Positions 1 through 8,788 of a stretch of 64,000 nucleotides of DNA are shown piece by piece. Under the pieces are notes generated by a model that did no database searches, was not told the origin of the DNA, and saw only the letters and a list, made by a program, of their open reading frames with translations. Location of the stretch: positions 1-64,000 of the forward strand of contig LQPB01000028.1 in NCBI GenBank assembly GCA_002102225.1, given 5' to 3'. Position 1 is the stretch's first letter. Every line of letters starts with the position of its first letter. The stretch comes from Mycobacterium interjectum (GTDB taxonomy: Bacteria; Actinomycetota; Actinomycetes; Mycobacteriales; Mycobacteriaceae). The translations under genes were made by a program, and so were the position numbers.

Positions 1-183
1 GTCATCACCAGCAACCGCGAACCACCCGAGATCCTGACCATGATGGCCGACCCGCTGCTGGCCCAATCCGCGATGGACCGACTGCAATCAGCGGCCTACG
101 AACTCGTCGTCGAAGGCGAGTCCTACCGGCAACGCCAGAAGCCAGGAAACCGAAAGCCGGCCTCTCCGACTGCGTCGGATTGA
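1..183 (+). CDS. istB: IS21-family helper ATPase IstB, C-terminal end (partial)
   Basis: The window opens inside this frame, which reads 60 residues to a TGA at 181-183. The segment DPLLAQSAMDRLQSAAYELV followed by EGESYR is the typical C-terminus of IstB-like AAA+ helper proteins, which assist the IstA transposase of IS21-family elements. The Walker motifs lie outside the window, so the call rests on the C-terminal signature alone. About 100 bp of non-coding element end should follow; the sequence ending GGCGACA at 288 fits the terminal CA of such elements. Everything upstream, including istA, is out of view. Confidence 0.85.
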   Translation, partial: VITSNREPPEILTMMADPLLAQSAMDRLQSAAYELVVEGESYRQRQKPGNRKPASPTASD

Positions 184-288
184 CCGGCAACCACCCCTTC
201 CGCCACTATCAACACACGGCCTACAACCGGAACAACCCGGTCCCATGCTCATGGCAAACCAGAGGTCCCATCACCCTGGCAGGCGACA
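1..288 (+). mobile_element. Right end of an IS21-like insertion sequence
   Basis: This covers the istB tail and the short non-coding end. The right boundary is placed at about 288, where TGGCAGGCGACA ends in CA. This is an inference: the left end and target duplication are not visible. The boundary is supported by the neighbour, because from 289 onward the same reading frame is open without a start codon and reads like protein for 52 codons before the first ATG, as expected if the element landed inside a gene. Confidence 0.55.
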
Positions 289-1776
289 ATTGACGTTCAC
301 AAGCTGTTCGATCCTCCAACTACCGCACCGCAACACATCGCGCACTGCGCCGCAACCTACCGTGGCTGGCGGAAAGAAGACGAACAGCTCAGTCGACGGA
401 TAGCGGGGGGCGACGACACCCGGAACCTCACCGACGACAAACTGATGCTGCTGATCAGTGAAGCAAGCTCTCTTGTTGAGCAAACGAGAGCAGCGAAGAT
501 TCTTGTAAACCGTTTATATCGCCGCCTTTCCACCACAGCGATGTTCGGCTCACCAGATCAAAGCCGCAACTTCGCGCTCTCTACGGCCGACGAAATAGTC
601 TCCGTTGCTGAAGACGTGCTTGCGCAGGTACGCGATGCCCTACCCCACGTCGACGATGTAGTGAAGGAGAACTGCGTCCCCATCGTTGATGCAGCGGTAG
701 CTGCATATCGACTGAGGTCGCGCATCGAGGCCCGCAGCGGCGCAGAAATCGGCCTGTTGCTCGACTTGCGAAACATGGACCTCGAGATCACCCAGGGCAT
801 ACGCCCTGACCCGGATCTTGCGCTGATCCGTTACGAACGAGACATTGCCCGCGCAGTAATATCTGGCGATATTCGCCGAGCGTTGTCTGGACAACTAGCG
901 GCCGCAGAGCGATTGCTGAACACCCTGGCTGATATGAGTGCCAAGGCCATAGACACCGAGTCCTCAAGCAGCCAGAAAATCCCCCAAAACAGCCTGGGTG
1001 CAGAGAAACTCGTTCTGGTTGTCACCCATATTGCACAGCATTTGGTGGCGCACAAGTCCGAAAGCGAGCCGTGGAAGAGAGCAAAGCTCTGCGCTGGAAA
1101 GGTGCTTACGCTTTACGGACCCTCAGCACGACATGACAGGCTTGATGCCAAAGCACTGTTGCAGGCAGCCGAGCGGCTAGACATCACCGCTGCGGAACCC
1201 TTGTCCGCACTAAAAATTGTCAAATTCGTCGGTATCGGTGAAATGCTCTTCGCGCGGGTGCTAGTTCAAATCGCAACATCGGAAACCATCGCAGCCGCTG
1301 CCGCAGCCGGCCACCTACCCGAGTACATCAAGTTGTACACAGGTGATGATCACGGGGAGGAGCCTCGCCTAAGAGCACTAAGCAGGGCGGTGGGGCTATA
1401 CGACCGAGCCATCGCGTGGCTTCGTCGACTGGGCGTCGCTGGCGAAGTGCGCAACATCGCAATCGCAGAACGCGAGAAAGCACTTTCATTACTCGATATC
1501 CGACTGCAAAACGCAAATCTGAGATTCAATCACGAGCTTGAATTCCACGAGATCGAGAAGCGGGTAGCCGAGCTCAGAAAGATGCTTAACACCATGATCG
1601 TGGAGGGCATACTCCGTGCAGAGTTGAACTCCTGGTCCCAAGTCCAAGACCGCGAAACGAGGCGCGCCGCTGCCGCAATGATGTCGGCGCTTGACGATTC
1701 GTGGCGCTACTTGAAGAAGCCGGAACTTGGCCTCCGCACCGACTTACCCCCAACAATCGAATCCATCTCTGGATAG
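289..1776 (+). pseudogene. Helical protein of unknown function, 5' end probably removed by the IS element
   Basis: I do not recognise the family. The longest ATG-initiated reading is 445-1776 (443 aa), but the frame is open from just after the istB stop and the stretch 289-444 reads as plausible protein (for example TYRGWRKEDEQLSRRI), so the native N-terminus was probably cut off by the insertion sequence. The product is predicted to be almost wholly alpha-helical, with Ala/Leu/Glu-rich stretches and no signal peptide or obvious catalytic motif. Its base composition is lower in G+C than the neighbours (30 of 60 bases in 481-540 by hand count), which suggests horizontal origin. A shortened protein from the ATG at 445 could still be made. 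Confidence 0.55.
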
Positions 1777-1931
1777 AAACCATCCAACCGCACGTGACAG
1801 GCTTTCCCAGGGCTGCTTTTCCCTGATCGCGCACTCTTCGTCGTGCCGTGCATCCTGCGAATCCTGGGGCCGTGGTTCTGGTGGCCGACGCTGGTGCGTT
1901 CGCGCCCGCTACCGCAGGGTTAGGGCCCCTA

Positions 1932-2147
1932 TCACGTGGTGCAGGCGGTCTCGCGCGCGACAAAGACCGAGACGTAACCGATCGGGATGCCGGTGCGGTT
2001 CGCGATGCACTGTCGCGCCGCCACGTCCACCTCGGCCCGACGGCCGACGCGGACGAGGCCACCGATCTCGGGAATCCGGATCATCCACCCGCCGGCGTCT
2101 CTGGCGACTTCGATGTCGAAGCACTGACCGACCGTCGGGCAGTTCAC
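1932..2147 (-). CDS. HicB-like antitoxin-fold protein, solitary
   Basis: The protein core FDIEVARDAGGWMIRIPEI with a downstream helical segment (AEVDVAARQCIANRTGIPI) matches the short HicB-like fold: a beta-strand-rich half-RNase-H type domain with the GGWMIRIPEI signature. HicB proteins neutralise HicA mRNA interferases or act alone as regulators. I place the start at a GTG at 2147 (71 aa); the frame extends to an ATG at 2219 (95 aa), but that extra part is Arg/Pro-rich and looks non-coding. No HicA-like ORF is next to it, so a toxin-antitoxin role cannot be claimed. Mycobacteria carry several solitary proteins of this kind. Confidence 0.6.
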   Translation of the reverse strand: MNCPTVGQCFDIEVARDAGGWMIRIPEIGGLVRVGRRAEVDVAARQCIANRTGIPIGYVSVFVARETACTT

Positions 2148-2358
2148 ACGGGGAGTCGCACGTCGCGTACGGGTGCGGCGCAATGCGTTTGGGTGCCGCA
2201 GACTGGGCTGAATGGGCATGTCTGCTTTCCTGGGTCAGAAATGGGCCGCGGGCAAGAGTAGTCCGATTCGCGCCAAGAACCTAATCGGGCTATGCGGCCG
2301 CCCTCGGTTGCTGGCAGAGTCGAGCTGCCCCAACGCGACCCAGTGAAAGGAGGGCGCC

Positions 2359-3144
2359 GTGACTGTCGTTTTGGTGCATGGCAATCCGGAGGCCGACGCG
2401 ATCTGGGGGCCGCTGGTCGACGCGCTCGGGCGAACCGACGTGGTGCGGCTCTCTCCCCCGGGCTTCGGGGCGCCGTTGCCCGACGATTTCCCGGCGACCT
2501 ACCTCGCCTACCGCGACTGGCTCGAGGGCGAGCTGGCCGGCATCGGCGAGCCCGTCGACCTCGTCGGCCACGACTGGGGCGGCGGGCACGTGATGAACGT
2601 GGTGATGCATCGACCCGAGCTGGTGCGCAGCTGGGTCAGCGACATCCTCGGTTGTTTCCACCCCGACTACGTCTGGCACGACATGGCGCAGATCTGGCAG
2701 ACACCCGGCGAGGGTGAGCAGCACGTCGACACCTTCCTGGGTGGGACGGCCGAAGACCGGGCCGCCATGTGGGCCGCCGCCGGCATGCCACCCGATGTCG
2801 CGGCCTCGGTCGCGGCGGCGCAGGGCCCGGAGATGGGCCGGGCGATCCTGCTGCTCTACCGGTCGGCCCGCCAGCCCGGGATGGCCGAGGCCGGTCGCGA
2901 ATTGCACAGGGCCGCGGCTCGACCCGGCTTGTCGATATTGGCCACCGAGGACGGCTTCGTCGGCTCGGAAGCCATGCGGCGCGAGGCGGCGCAGCGAGCC
3001 GGGGCGCACACGGAAGTGCTCGAGGGGCTCGGGCATTGGTGGATGCTGCAGGATCCGGCGCGCAGCGCCCGCGGCCCTCACGCGGTTTTGGGAAGAGCTG
3101 GATTGAGCCGCTATCCGGCGCCCTTGCCGTTGTCCACGCGATAG
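2359..3144 (+). CDS. Alpha/beta hydrolase with a probable 3' frameshift
   Basis: This is an alpha/beta-hydrolase-fold enzyme: the oxyanion segment VHGNPEADAIW near residues 5-15, nucleophile elbow GHDWGG with Asp as probable nucleophile (haloalkane dehalogenase/epoxide hydrolase style), and GLGHWWMLQDP carrying the catalytic His near the end. The GTG start has a strong AAAGGAGGG ribosome site. The frame as read ends at 3144, overlapping the opposite-strand SDR gene by 34 bp with an unnatural tail. In the +1 frame the tail reads AALTRFWEELD and stops at 3106, the normal ending of the family. One extra C in the CCC at 3068-3070 explains both. The natural gene is therefore probably 2359-3106, about 248 aa. 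Confidence 0.8.
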   Translation: MTVVLVHGNPEADAIWGPLVDALGRTDVVRLSPPGFGAPLPDDFPATYLAYRDWLEGELAGIGEPVDLVGHDWGGGHVMNVVMHRPELVRSWVSDILGCFHPDYVWHDMAQIWQTPGEGEQHVDTFLGGTAEDRAAMWAAAGMPPDVAASVAAAQGPEMGRAILLLYRSARQPGMAEAGRELHRAAARPGLSILATEDGFVGSEAMRREAAQRAGAHTEVLEGLGHWWMLQDPARSARGPHAVLGRAGLSRYPAPLPLSTR

Positions 3145-3851
3145 ACGGCGCCGTGGACGGCGGCCGCGGCATCGCTGGCCAGGAACGCGATCACGTTCGC
3201 CACGTCGAGGGGCTGCATCATCCCGCGCGGCGAGGCCGTCCGCATGATCAGGTCGTAGTTCGGGTTCTCCGGCGCACTGAACTGTTCGATCTGCGGGGTC
3301 AGCATGCCGCCCGGGCACACCGCGTTGACCCGCAGCCGATCCGCGGTGTACTCGACCGCCAACGCGCGAGTGAGCCCGATCAGCCCGTGCTTGGCGGCAC
3401 AGTACCCGGCCGAGTAGGCCTGCCCTTCGACGCCGGCGATGGAGCTGACGTTGACGATGTTGCCGCCGCGCTCCAGCAGATGGGGCAGCGCGGCCCGGCA
3501 CAGATAAAACGGACCGTTCAGGTTGACCGCGAGGTCTTGGGCCCAGTCGTCGTCGGTCATGCACTCCGTGCGGCGCATCTGGTGTCGCCCGGCGATGTTG
3601 ATCAGGACGTCCAGCCAACCGAACTCGCTCACACACCGCGCCACCGCGTCCCTACACGCCTGCGCCGAACCGACGTCCACCGACGCGTAGCAGCCGCGTT
3701 CCACGTCGCCGAACACCGCGGCCAGGCGTCCGGTGTCCCGGCCGATGCCGAAAACCGTTGCGCCCTGCCGAGAAAGCAGCCGAGCCGTCTCGGCCCCAAG
3801 CCCCGACGACGCTCCGGTCACGAGCGCGACCTTGCCCTGTAGTGGTGACAT
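3111..3851 (-). CDS. Short-chain dehydrogenase/reductase (SDR)
   Basis: This is a classical SDR of 246 aa, about the family norm. The cofactor motif TGASSGLG lies near residue 13, NIAG near residue 85, and the catalytic Ser and YSAGYCAAK (Tyr/Lys pair) at about 140-155. SDRs of this type oxidise alcohols or reduce ketones with NAD(P)(H); the substrate cannot be read from the sequence. The ATG at 3851 is preferred to an in-frame TTG at 3860 because MSPLQGKVALVTG is the usual N-terminus. It is convergent with the upstream alpha/beta hydrolase, so the two are not an operon, though both look like small-molecule degradation genes. Confidence 0.88.
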   Translation of the reverse strand: MSPLQGKVALVTGASSGLGAETARLLSRQGATVFGIGRDTGRLAAVFGDVERGCYASVDVGSAQACRDAVARCVSEFGWLDVLINIAGRHQMRRTECMTDDDWAQDLAVNLNGPFYLCRAALPHLLERGGNIVNVSSIAGVEGQAYSAGYCAAKHGLIGLTRALAVEYTADRLRVNAVCPGGMLTPQIEQFSAPENPNYDLIMRTASPRGMMQPLDVANVIAFLASDAAAAVHGAVYRVDNGKGAG

Positions 3852-3889
3852 GTCGCGCAACGCTACCTGGCGAGAGGGACAATCACCTC

Positions 3890-4048
3890 ATGTCCAACGA
3901 CCCCCCGTCCCCACCACGCTCCACGCCGAAACCGTCGGGGGCGCGCCTCACCCCGGAGGACTTGGAGAGGTTCGGCGACGAGGAGCAGGCACGCGCGGCG
4001 TCCGACGAGCGCCGGCTCCGCGACGAGCAACCTCCGCACCACCGCTAG
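3890..4048 (+). CDS. Small acidic hypothetical protein (52 aa)
   Basis: The ATG at 3890 follows a GAGAGGG ribosome site and opens a 52-codon frame: a Pro/Ser-rich head (NDPPSPPRSTPKPSG), then a charged helix (LTPEDLERFGDEEQARAASD). There is no signal peptide, membrane segment or Cys motif. Small proteins of this composition are common in mycobacteria and unnamed. It is divergent from the SDR gene and convergent with the MFS transporter gene, so it would need its own promoter in the short gap 3852-3889. Function unknown. Confidence 0.5.
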   Translation: MSNDPPSPPRSTPKPSGARLTPEDLERFGDEEQARAASDERRLRDEQPPHHR

Positions 4049-4057
4049 CCCGCCCGG

Positions 4058-5350
4058 CTACTTAGTGCCGGGCACCAGGTCCTCGGTAAGGGCCTCGTCG
4101 GCCAGGTCTTCGAGTTCTTTGCCCCTCGTCTCCGGCCCGAGCAGGTAGCCGGCCACCGTGAACGCCCACAGGCCGGCGATCGCCAGGTATGGCGTCTGCA
4201 ACCCGTAATGCGTTATGCCCCAGCCGACCACGGCCGGGGCCGCGATGGAGACGACGCGCCCACCACCAACCGCGATTCCGAAACCGGTGCCGCGCAACAC
4301 GGTTGGGAACAACTCCGAGACATAAGTGTCACCGACTCCCCAAAGCCAACCGAGGGTGGCGATGGCGATCGCCCCGAAGACCAGGTATCGGTCCAACGAG
4401 TGCGAGGTGGCGGCCAGGATGGTTGAGAAGAACTCGATGACCGCGGCCAGGATCGCCGAGGGACGCCGGCCCACCCAATCGGCGAGCGCGGTCCCCAGGT
4501 AGACGAAGACCACTTGCAGCAAGAAGAACACCAGCGCGTAGCGGATCGCGTCGATCGGGGACGCGTGAAACCTCTTCACGATGTAGGTCGTCAAAAAGAC
4601 TGTCACTCCCCAGTAGCCGACCGCGTTGGCGGTGTAGATCAGCCAGCCCGCGACCAGCCGTCGCCGGACGCCGGGAAGTTTCCACAGCCGGGGCTTCGCG
4701 GCCCCGCGCACGATCTTGGTTTGGACGTCGGTGTAGCGGTGGGATTCCTTGATGCCCCGCCGGACGAGGAACAAGACGACGGCCGGGACGATCGCCACGA
4801 TAAACGCCGATTGCCAGCCGAAGTGCGGGACCAGCGCCAGGGCGACGGCCGCGGCCAGGACGTAGCCCAGCGAGAACAAGGAGAAGATCACGCCGCCGAC
4901 ACCGAGTGCGCGCGTCTTGGCGGGCCACACCTCGGCGGTGTACGGCGCGCCGACCGCGAGCTCCCCCGCTCCGCCCACGCCGGTAAGGAAACGGAGTCCG
5001 GTAAACGCGGCGATGTTCGTCGTGAGTCCGGCCAGGGAGGTGGTGATGCCGTAGAGCAGGATCGAGGCCCCGAGCGTGGCCTTTCGCCCCCACCTGTCGG
5101 CCGCGTAGCCAAACCCGATGGTGCCGATGGTGTAGCCCAGCAGGAAGATCGAGCCGATGTAGCCGGCCTCGGCGTCGGTGATGTGCAACGTCCTTTTGAT
5201 GTCCGGCAGCACCAGGCCGTAGATGTTGACCGCATAGGAATCGAAGCCGTAGCCCAACCCGGCCGTCACCGCGACGAAGAGGGCTTGCTTGAAGGTTGCG
5301 GGTGTGGCCCGGGCCATCTGGGTCGGGATGCTGCCGACGCTGGAGGTCAT
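4058..5350 (-). CDS. MFS transporter, sugar/organic-acid:H+ symporter type
   Basis: This is a 430-residue inner-membrane transporter with 12 predicted membrane helices. The loop 2-3 signature DRWGRKATLG is conserved, and the second half carries the matching DWVGRRPSA. The opening (FKQALFVAVTAGLGYGFDSY) resembles the metabolite:H+ symporter and aromatic-acid branches rather than drug exporters. The substrate is unknown; the next genes on this side (amidohydrolase and a dioxygenase) suggest uptake of an organic acid or aromatic compound. The ATG at 5350 is the only good start. It is transcribed in the same direction as the amidohydrolase gene, 188 bp downstream of it, so co-transcription is possible but not tight. 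Confidence 0.85.
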   Translation of the reverse strand: MTSSVGSIPTQMARATPATFKQALFVAVTAGLGYGFDSYAVNIYGLVLPDIKRTLHITDAEAGYIGSIFLLGYTIGTIGFGYAADRWGRKATLGASILLYGITTSLAGLTTNIAAFTGLRFLTGVGGAGELAVGAPYTAEVWPAKTRALGVGGVIFSLFSLGYVLAAAVALALVPHFGWQSAFIVAIVPAVVLFLVRRGIKESHRYTDVQTKIVRGAAKPRLWKLPGVRRRLVAGWLIYTANAVGYWGVTVFLTTYIVKRFHASPIDAIRYALVFFLLQVVFVYLGTALADWVGRRPSAILAAVIEFFSTILAATSHSLDRYLVFGAIAIATLGWLWGVGDTYVSELFPTVLRGTGFGIAVGGGRVVSIAAPAVVGWGITHYGLQTPYLAIAGLWAFTVAGYLLGPETRGKELEDLADEALTEDLVPGTK

Positions 5351-5538
5351 CCCGGGAAAATATGCGGCCGGGCTCCTGGCGCGGAAGGATCACGATCCGC
5401 CTGATCGGAACGGAATTTTTTCCGTACTCAGTTCTCCACCAGGTCGGGGATGGGCTCCGCGTCCGTCGGGGCTCGGGCCGCCTGGGCAGGCAGCTCGCCG
5501 CGACGCGCCGGCTGAGCGCCAGCGCTGACCGAAGAGTC

Positions 5539-6813
5539 CTAGCCCCGTTCCGGGGCCAGTCGCTTGAGGGCCAGTCCCCCTTCGAACGGCCGGTAACCGA
5601 ACGCGGCCGGGGCGCGATAACCCGTGTCCTCCAAGGGTGTGTGCACCTCGGCGACGGTGGGCCCGATCTTCGCAGCGACGGGGGCCAGTGCCTCGAGGTC
5701 GAAGCGATACAGGCGACCGGCGTTGCCGCCCAAGATCTTTCGGCACACGTCCTCCGGCCTGTCGTGCAGGGCCCAGCGAATGGCCAACTTGGAGTGCGGC
5801 GCAAAGCCTTCCTCGTGTGGGTAGTCGCTGCCCCACATGATGTGCTCGGGGCCCATGAAATCGATCATCCCCGAGTCGATCGGTGTCAGCTCGGTGGCCA
5901 AGTAGCAGTTCCGCTTGACGTATTCGCTCGGCGCCATGGTCAGCTCGTCGACCGACGAACCGCCGAACATCCCGTAGGTGCGGTTGCCGGCTTCGGACTT
6001 CATCGTCGGCACCATGGCGTCGAGCATCCCGATTTGGCCGGGCACCCAATACGTGCCCTGTTCGGTCGGTGCGAATCGCAGCGTCGGGTACCGCTCGAAC
6101 ACCCCTGCCAGGATCAGGTGGCCAAGCGTGCGCTGGGCCCACATCGCCATCTCGGTGATGAGCACCGCGTTCGACGCCGGTTGGTCCATCGGCATCTCGG
6201 GGCTGCCGGCCCCGGCGTGCTGCACCACCGTCAGGTCCAGATCCGCGCAGAGCGCCCAGATCGGTTCGTAGCGGGTGTGAAACAGCGGGGCCACCTGCGG
6301 GTCACCGGGTGAGACCGCCGGAATGAGCACTCCGCCGAAGCAGCCCTGCTCGGCGCCCCAGCGGATTTCCTCCAGCGCCAACTCGATGTCATTCGGGAAG
6401 ATCTGTATCAATCCGCGGCGCCGGGCCGGGGCCAGCGAACAGAAGTCGATCTGCCACCGGTTGTGGGCCTGCACGCCGGCCCACCGCTTCTCGAAATCGT
6501 CACGGGTGCGGGGCAGGCTGATGGTGATGTTCGGGGTCGTCGGGAAGAACGGCGGAATGGTGTTGGGCAGCAGCACCTCCCCGGCCACCCCGTCGGCGTC
6601 CATCTCCGCGATCCGCAGCTCGTGGTCCCAGTTCCGGTTGGCGGTGGCGATAACCAGATCGTCGAACGGGCTGGCGTAGGCCTCGGCCCACGCGTCGAAC
6701 TCGTCGTGCAGCCGCGCCGGCAGATACGGCTTGTAGTCGAGCAGATCTGCCCCGGCATGAGTGTCCGTCGAAATGACGACGTAACGGTCCAGCGTGTCCC
6801 AGGTTGTAGCCAT
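5539..6813 (-). CDS. Amidohydrolase family 2 (TIM-barrel metal hydrolase)
   Basis: The 424-aa protein belongs to the amidohydrolase-2 superfamily (ACMSD-like decarboxylases and hydrolases). Near the start STDTHAG replaces the usual DxHxH; VVQHAGAG gives a metal His mid-protein, and GSDYPHEEG supplies the conserved Asp near the C-terminus. The start is the ATG at 6813, preceded by a clear GGAGGT; the frame continues upstream to 7008 but that part runs into the divergent dioxygenase gene. These enzymes cleave C-N or C-C bonds of cyclic and carboxylated substrates, often in aromatic degradation. It is paired head-to-head with the TauD-like gene, hinting at a shared pathway. Confidence 0.85.
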   Translation of the reverse strand: MATTWDTLDRYVVISTDTHAGADLLDYKPYLPARLHDEFDAWAEAYASPFDDLVIATANRNWDHELRIAEMDADGVAGEVLLPNTIPPFFPTTPNITISLPRTRDDFEKRWAGVQAHNRWQIDFCSLAPARRRGLIQIFPNDIELALEEIRWGAEQGCFGGVLIPAVSPGDPQVAPLFHTRYEPIWALCADLDLTVVQHAGAGSPEMPMDQPASNAVLITEMAMWAQRTLGHLILAGVFERYPTLRFAPTEQGTYWVPGQIGMLDAMVPTMKSEAGNRTYGMFGGSSVDELTMAPSEYVKRNCYLATELTPIDSGMIDFMGPEHIMWGSDYPHEEGFAPHSKLAIRWALHDRPEDVCRKILGGNAGRLYRFDLEALAPVAAKIGPTVAEVHTPLEDTGYRAPAAFGYRPFEGGLALKRLAPERG

Positions 6814-6952
6814 CGCACCTCCAGCGGTACGTGGAGTATAGGAGCAGCGGATCGGCCCGGGTAGGGACGAACCCACTGAGCGGGATCGCTTGTCAGCGGC
6901 CCGCTTGAGGTGAAAAGTCGTGCTCGAACGCTGCAATGCATGGAGTGCGTCG

Positions 6953-7861
6953 ATGGAAATCGTGCCGTTGGGCCCGGGCTTTGCCGCCGAACTGCGCGGA
7001 GTGGCCATCCGCGACGTCGCGGCCAGCGATTCCGCCTACGCCGCGGTACGCGCGGCCTTCGAGGAGCATTCGGTCCTGGTCCTTCGCGACCAGGACGTCA
7101 CCGATGACGCGCAGCTCGCCTTCTCGCGCCGCTTTGGCCCGCTCGAGGTCACCAAGGTGGGTTCGGCCGGCGACGGCAGCAACCTGGTGGTGCTCAAGAC
7201 CATCGACGAGGGGGGCAACGTCGTGCCGGAAGACCACCGGATCGCGTTGGAAAACAAGGCGAACCAGCTCTGGCATACCGACAGTGCCTTCAAGCGGGTG
7301 CCGGCGCTCGCGTCGGTGCTGTCGTCACGGATCATTCCGGGCCGGGGCGGCGAGACCGAGTACGTCTCCACCCGGCTCGCGTTCGAGCGCCTCGATCCGT
7401 CGCTGCGGCGGCGGCTGGAAAACTCCTTCGCCTGGCACGAATACGCCCATTCGCGCGGCAAGATCGCGCCCGACCTCGCCACCCCGGCGGAGCGGGCGGC
7501 GCTGCCGCCGCAATGCTGGCGGCTGGTGTGGAAGAACCCCGTCAATGGCCGCAAGGCGCTCTACATCGCCTCGCACGCCTTCGCGATCGAGGGCATGGAG
7601 CGAAAGGCGGCCCAGGAACTGCTCGCCCAGCTGATCGACGCGGCGACCGCCCCCGGTCACAGCTACCTGCACACGTGGCGCGAGGGCGACGTGGTGATGT
7701 GGGACAACCGCGCGACCATGCATCGGGGCCGGCCCTGGCCGGCGCCCGAGCCGCGCCACATGGTGCGCACCACGATTTCCGCGACGGAATCCGACGGGCT
7801 GGAGACGATGCGTCCGCTCCAGCCATTGACTCAGGCCGGTGAACCGCAAAGACCGATTTGA
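6953..7861 (+). CDS. TauD/TfdA-family 2-oxoglutarate-dependent dioxygenase
   Basis: A 302-aa Fe(II)/2-oxoglutarate oxygenase. The facial triad is visible: WHTD gives His108 and Asp110, and TMHRGRPW gives His257; HMVRTTI supplies Arg272, which binds 2-oxoglutarate. The fold opens with VRAAFEEHSVLVLRDQ, typical of the TfdA/TauD group that hydroxylates sulfonates, phenoxyacids or other carboxylated substrates. I chose the ATG at 6953, with GGAG about ten bases upstream, over an in-frame ATG or GTG near 6920. It is divergent from the amidohydrolase; a shared 139-bp upstream region may co-regulate them. The substrate is unknown. Confidence 0.85.
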   Translation: MEIVPLGPGFAAELRGVAIRDVAASDSAYAAVRAAFEEHSVLVLRDQDVTDDAQLAFSRRFGPLEVTKVGSAGDGSNLVVLKTIDEGGNVVPEDHRIALENKANQLWHTDSAFKRVPALASVLSSRIIPGRGGETEYVSTRLAFERLDPSLRRRLENSFAWHEYAHSRGKIAPDLATPAERAALPPQCWRLVWKNPVNGRKALYIASHAFAIEGMERKAAQELLAQLIDAATAPGHSYLHTWREGDVVMWDNRATMHRGRPWPAPEPRHMVRTTISATESDGLETMRPLQPLTQAGEPQRPI

Positions 7862-7917
7862 TATCGACTGCTGCGCGCTACTTATGTTGACAAAAGTCAC
7901 ATATTTAACATCACGCG

Positions 7918-8745
7918 ATGCAGGACTTGTCGGTACATATGTGCCAAAGGCGATCACGCGCTATTCCCCGGCGCGACGTATTGCGCTACGGCATCGCTAT
8001 TTCGGCCCTGCCGGGGTTGTATGCGGGATTGGCAAGTGTCGCCGTCCCGACGGCGGCCGCCATCCCTACGGCGGCTGGCGCCACCCCCAGACTGATCGAC
8101 TTCGCGATGCGCCAGATTCCAGCGGAGCACATTCGAGCGGCCGGCTACGCGGGGGTCATCAATTACGTGTCGCTATCGCGTCCCGGCTCCTCGATGGGCG
8201 CCAAGCCGATCACCCGGCCCTACGCCGAGCAGCTGACCGCTGCCGGGCTGATGATTGTCAGCAATTACCAATACGGCAAGCCGGGTGGCACCGCACCATC
8301 GGATTTCAGGCGCGGGTTCGAGGGCGGCGTCGCCGATGCTCGCACCGCCTGGAGGCTGCATACCGCGGCGGGTGGCGCTCAGAGCGCCCCGATCTTCTTC
8401 AGCGTCGACGAGGACATCAACCACGAGACCTGGAACAATCTGGCACTCAAGTGGTTTCGCGGAATCAATTCGGTGCTGGGAGTGCAGCGCACCGGCGTCT
8501 ACGGCGGCATCGACGTGTGCCGCTGGGCCGCCGCCGACGGCGTTATCGGAAGTTCGCGCACCCCCGGCCACCGGTGGGCTTGGCAGACCCGGTCCTGGTC
8601 CCGCGGTCAGATCGAGCCCACCGCGGTCCTCTACCAACGCGTGGTGAGCACGGCGTCGAACCCCGGCCCGGAAGTCGGGGGACTCGCAGTCGACGTCAAC
8701 GACGTCCTTGCCGAGGATTGCGGCCAGTGGAACCTGCATCCCTAG
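7918..8745 (+). CDS. Tat-exported DUF1906 (glycoside-hydrolase-like TIM barrel) protein
   Basis: The 275-aa protein starts with a twin-arginine signal (RRDVLRYGIAISALPGLYAG) followed by an Ala-rich cleavage region. The mature part (from about residue 55, RLIDFAMRQIPAEHIRAAGY) is the DUF1906 domain, a TIM-barrel resembling glycoside hydrolases, with acidic residues in FFSVDEDIN and GLAVDVNDV. It looks like the homologue of M. tuberculosis Rv2525c, a Tat substrate linked to the cell envelope; that link is from memory. It stands alone, in the same direction as the dioxygenase but 56 bp away across an AT-rich stretch containing TTGACA. Confidence 0.85.
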   Translation: MQDLSVHMCQRRSRAIPRRDVLRYGIAISALPGLYAGLASVAVPTAAAIPTAAGATPRLIDFAMRQIPAEHIRAAGYAGVINYVSLSRPGSSMGAKPITRPYAEQLTAAGLMIVSNYQYGKPGGTAPSDFRRGFEGGVADARTAWRLHTAAGGAQSAPIFFSVDEDINHETWNNLALKWFRGINSVLGVQRTGVYGGIDVCRWAAADGVIGSSRTPGHRWAWQTRSWSRGQIEPTAVLYQRVVSTASNPGPEVGGLAVDVNDVLAEDCGQWNLHP

Positions 8746-8788
8746 CCTGTGCCGTCTAGATTGCGACGGTCGCACCGCTCCCAGTTCA

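Noticed and set aside
2290..3636. 448-codon minus-strand frame across the hydrolase and SDR genes
   Set aside because: It overlaps two clearly real genes and is Arg/Ala/Pro-rich without domains.
4329..5804. 491-codon minus-strand frame over the MFS and amidohydrolase genes
   Set aside because: Wrong frame of both genes; low-complexity Arg/Pro/Gly composition.
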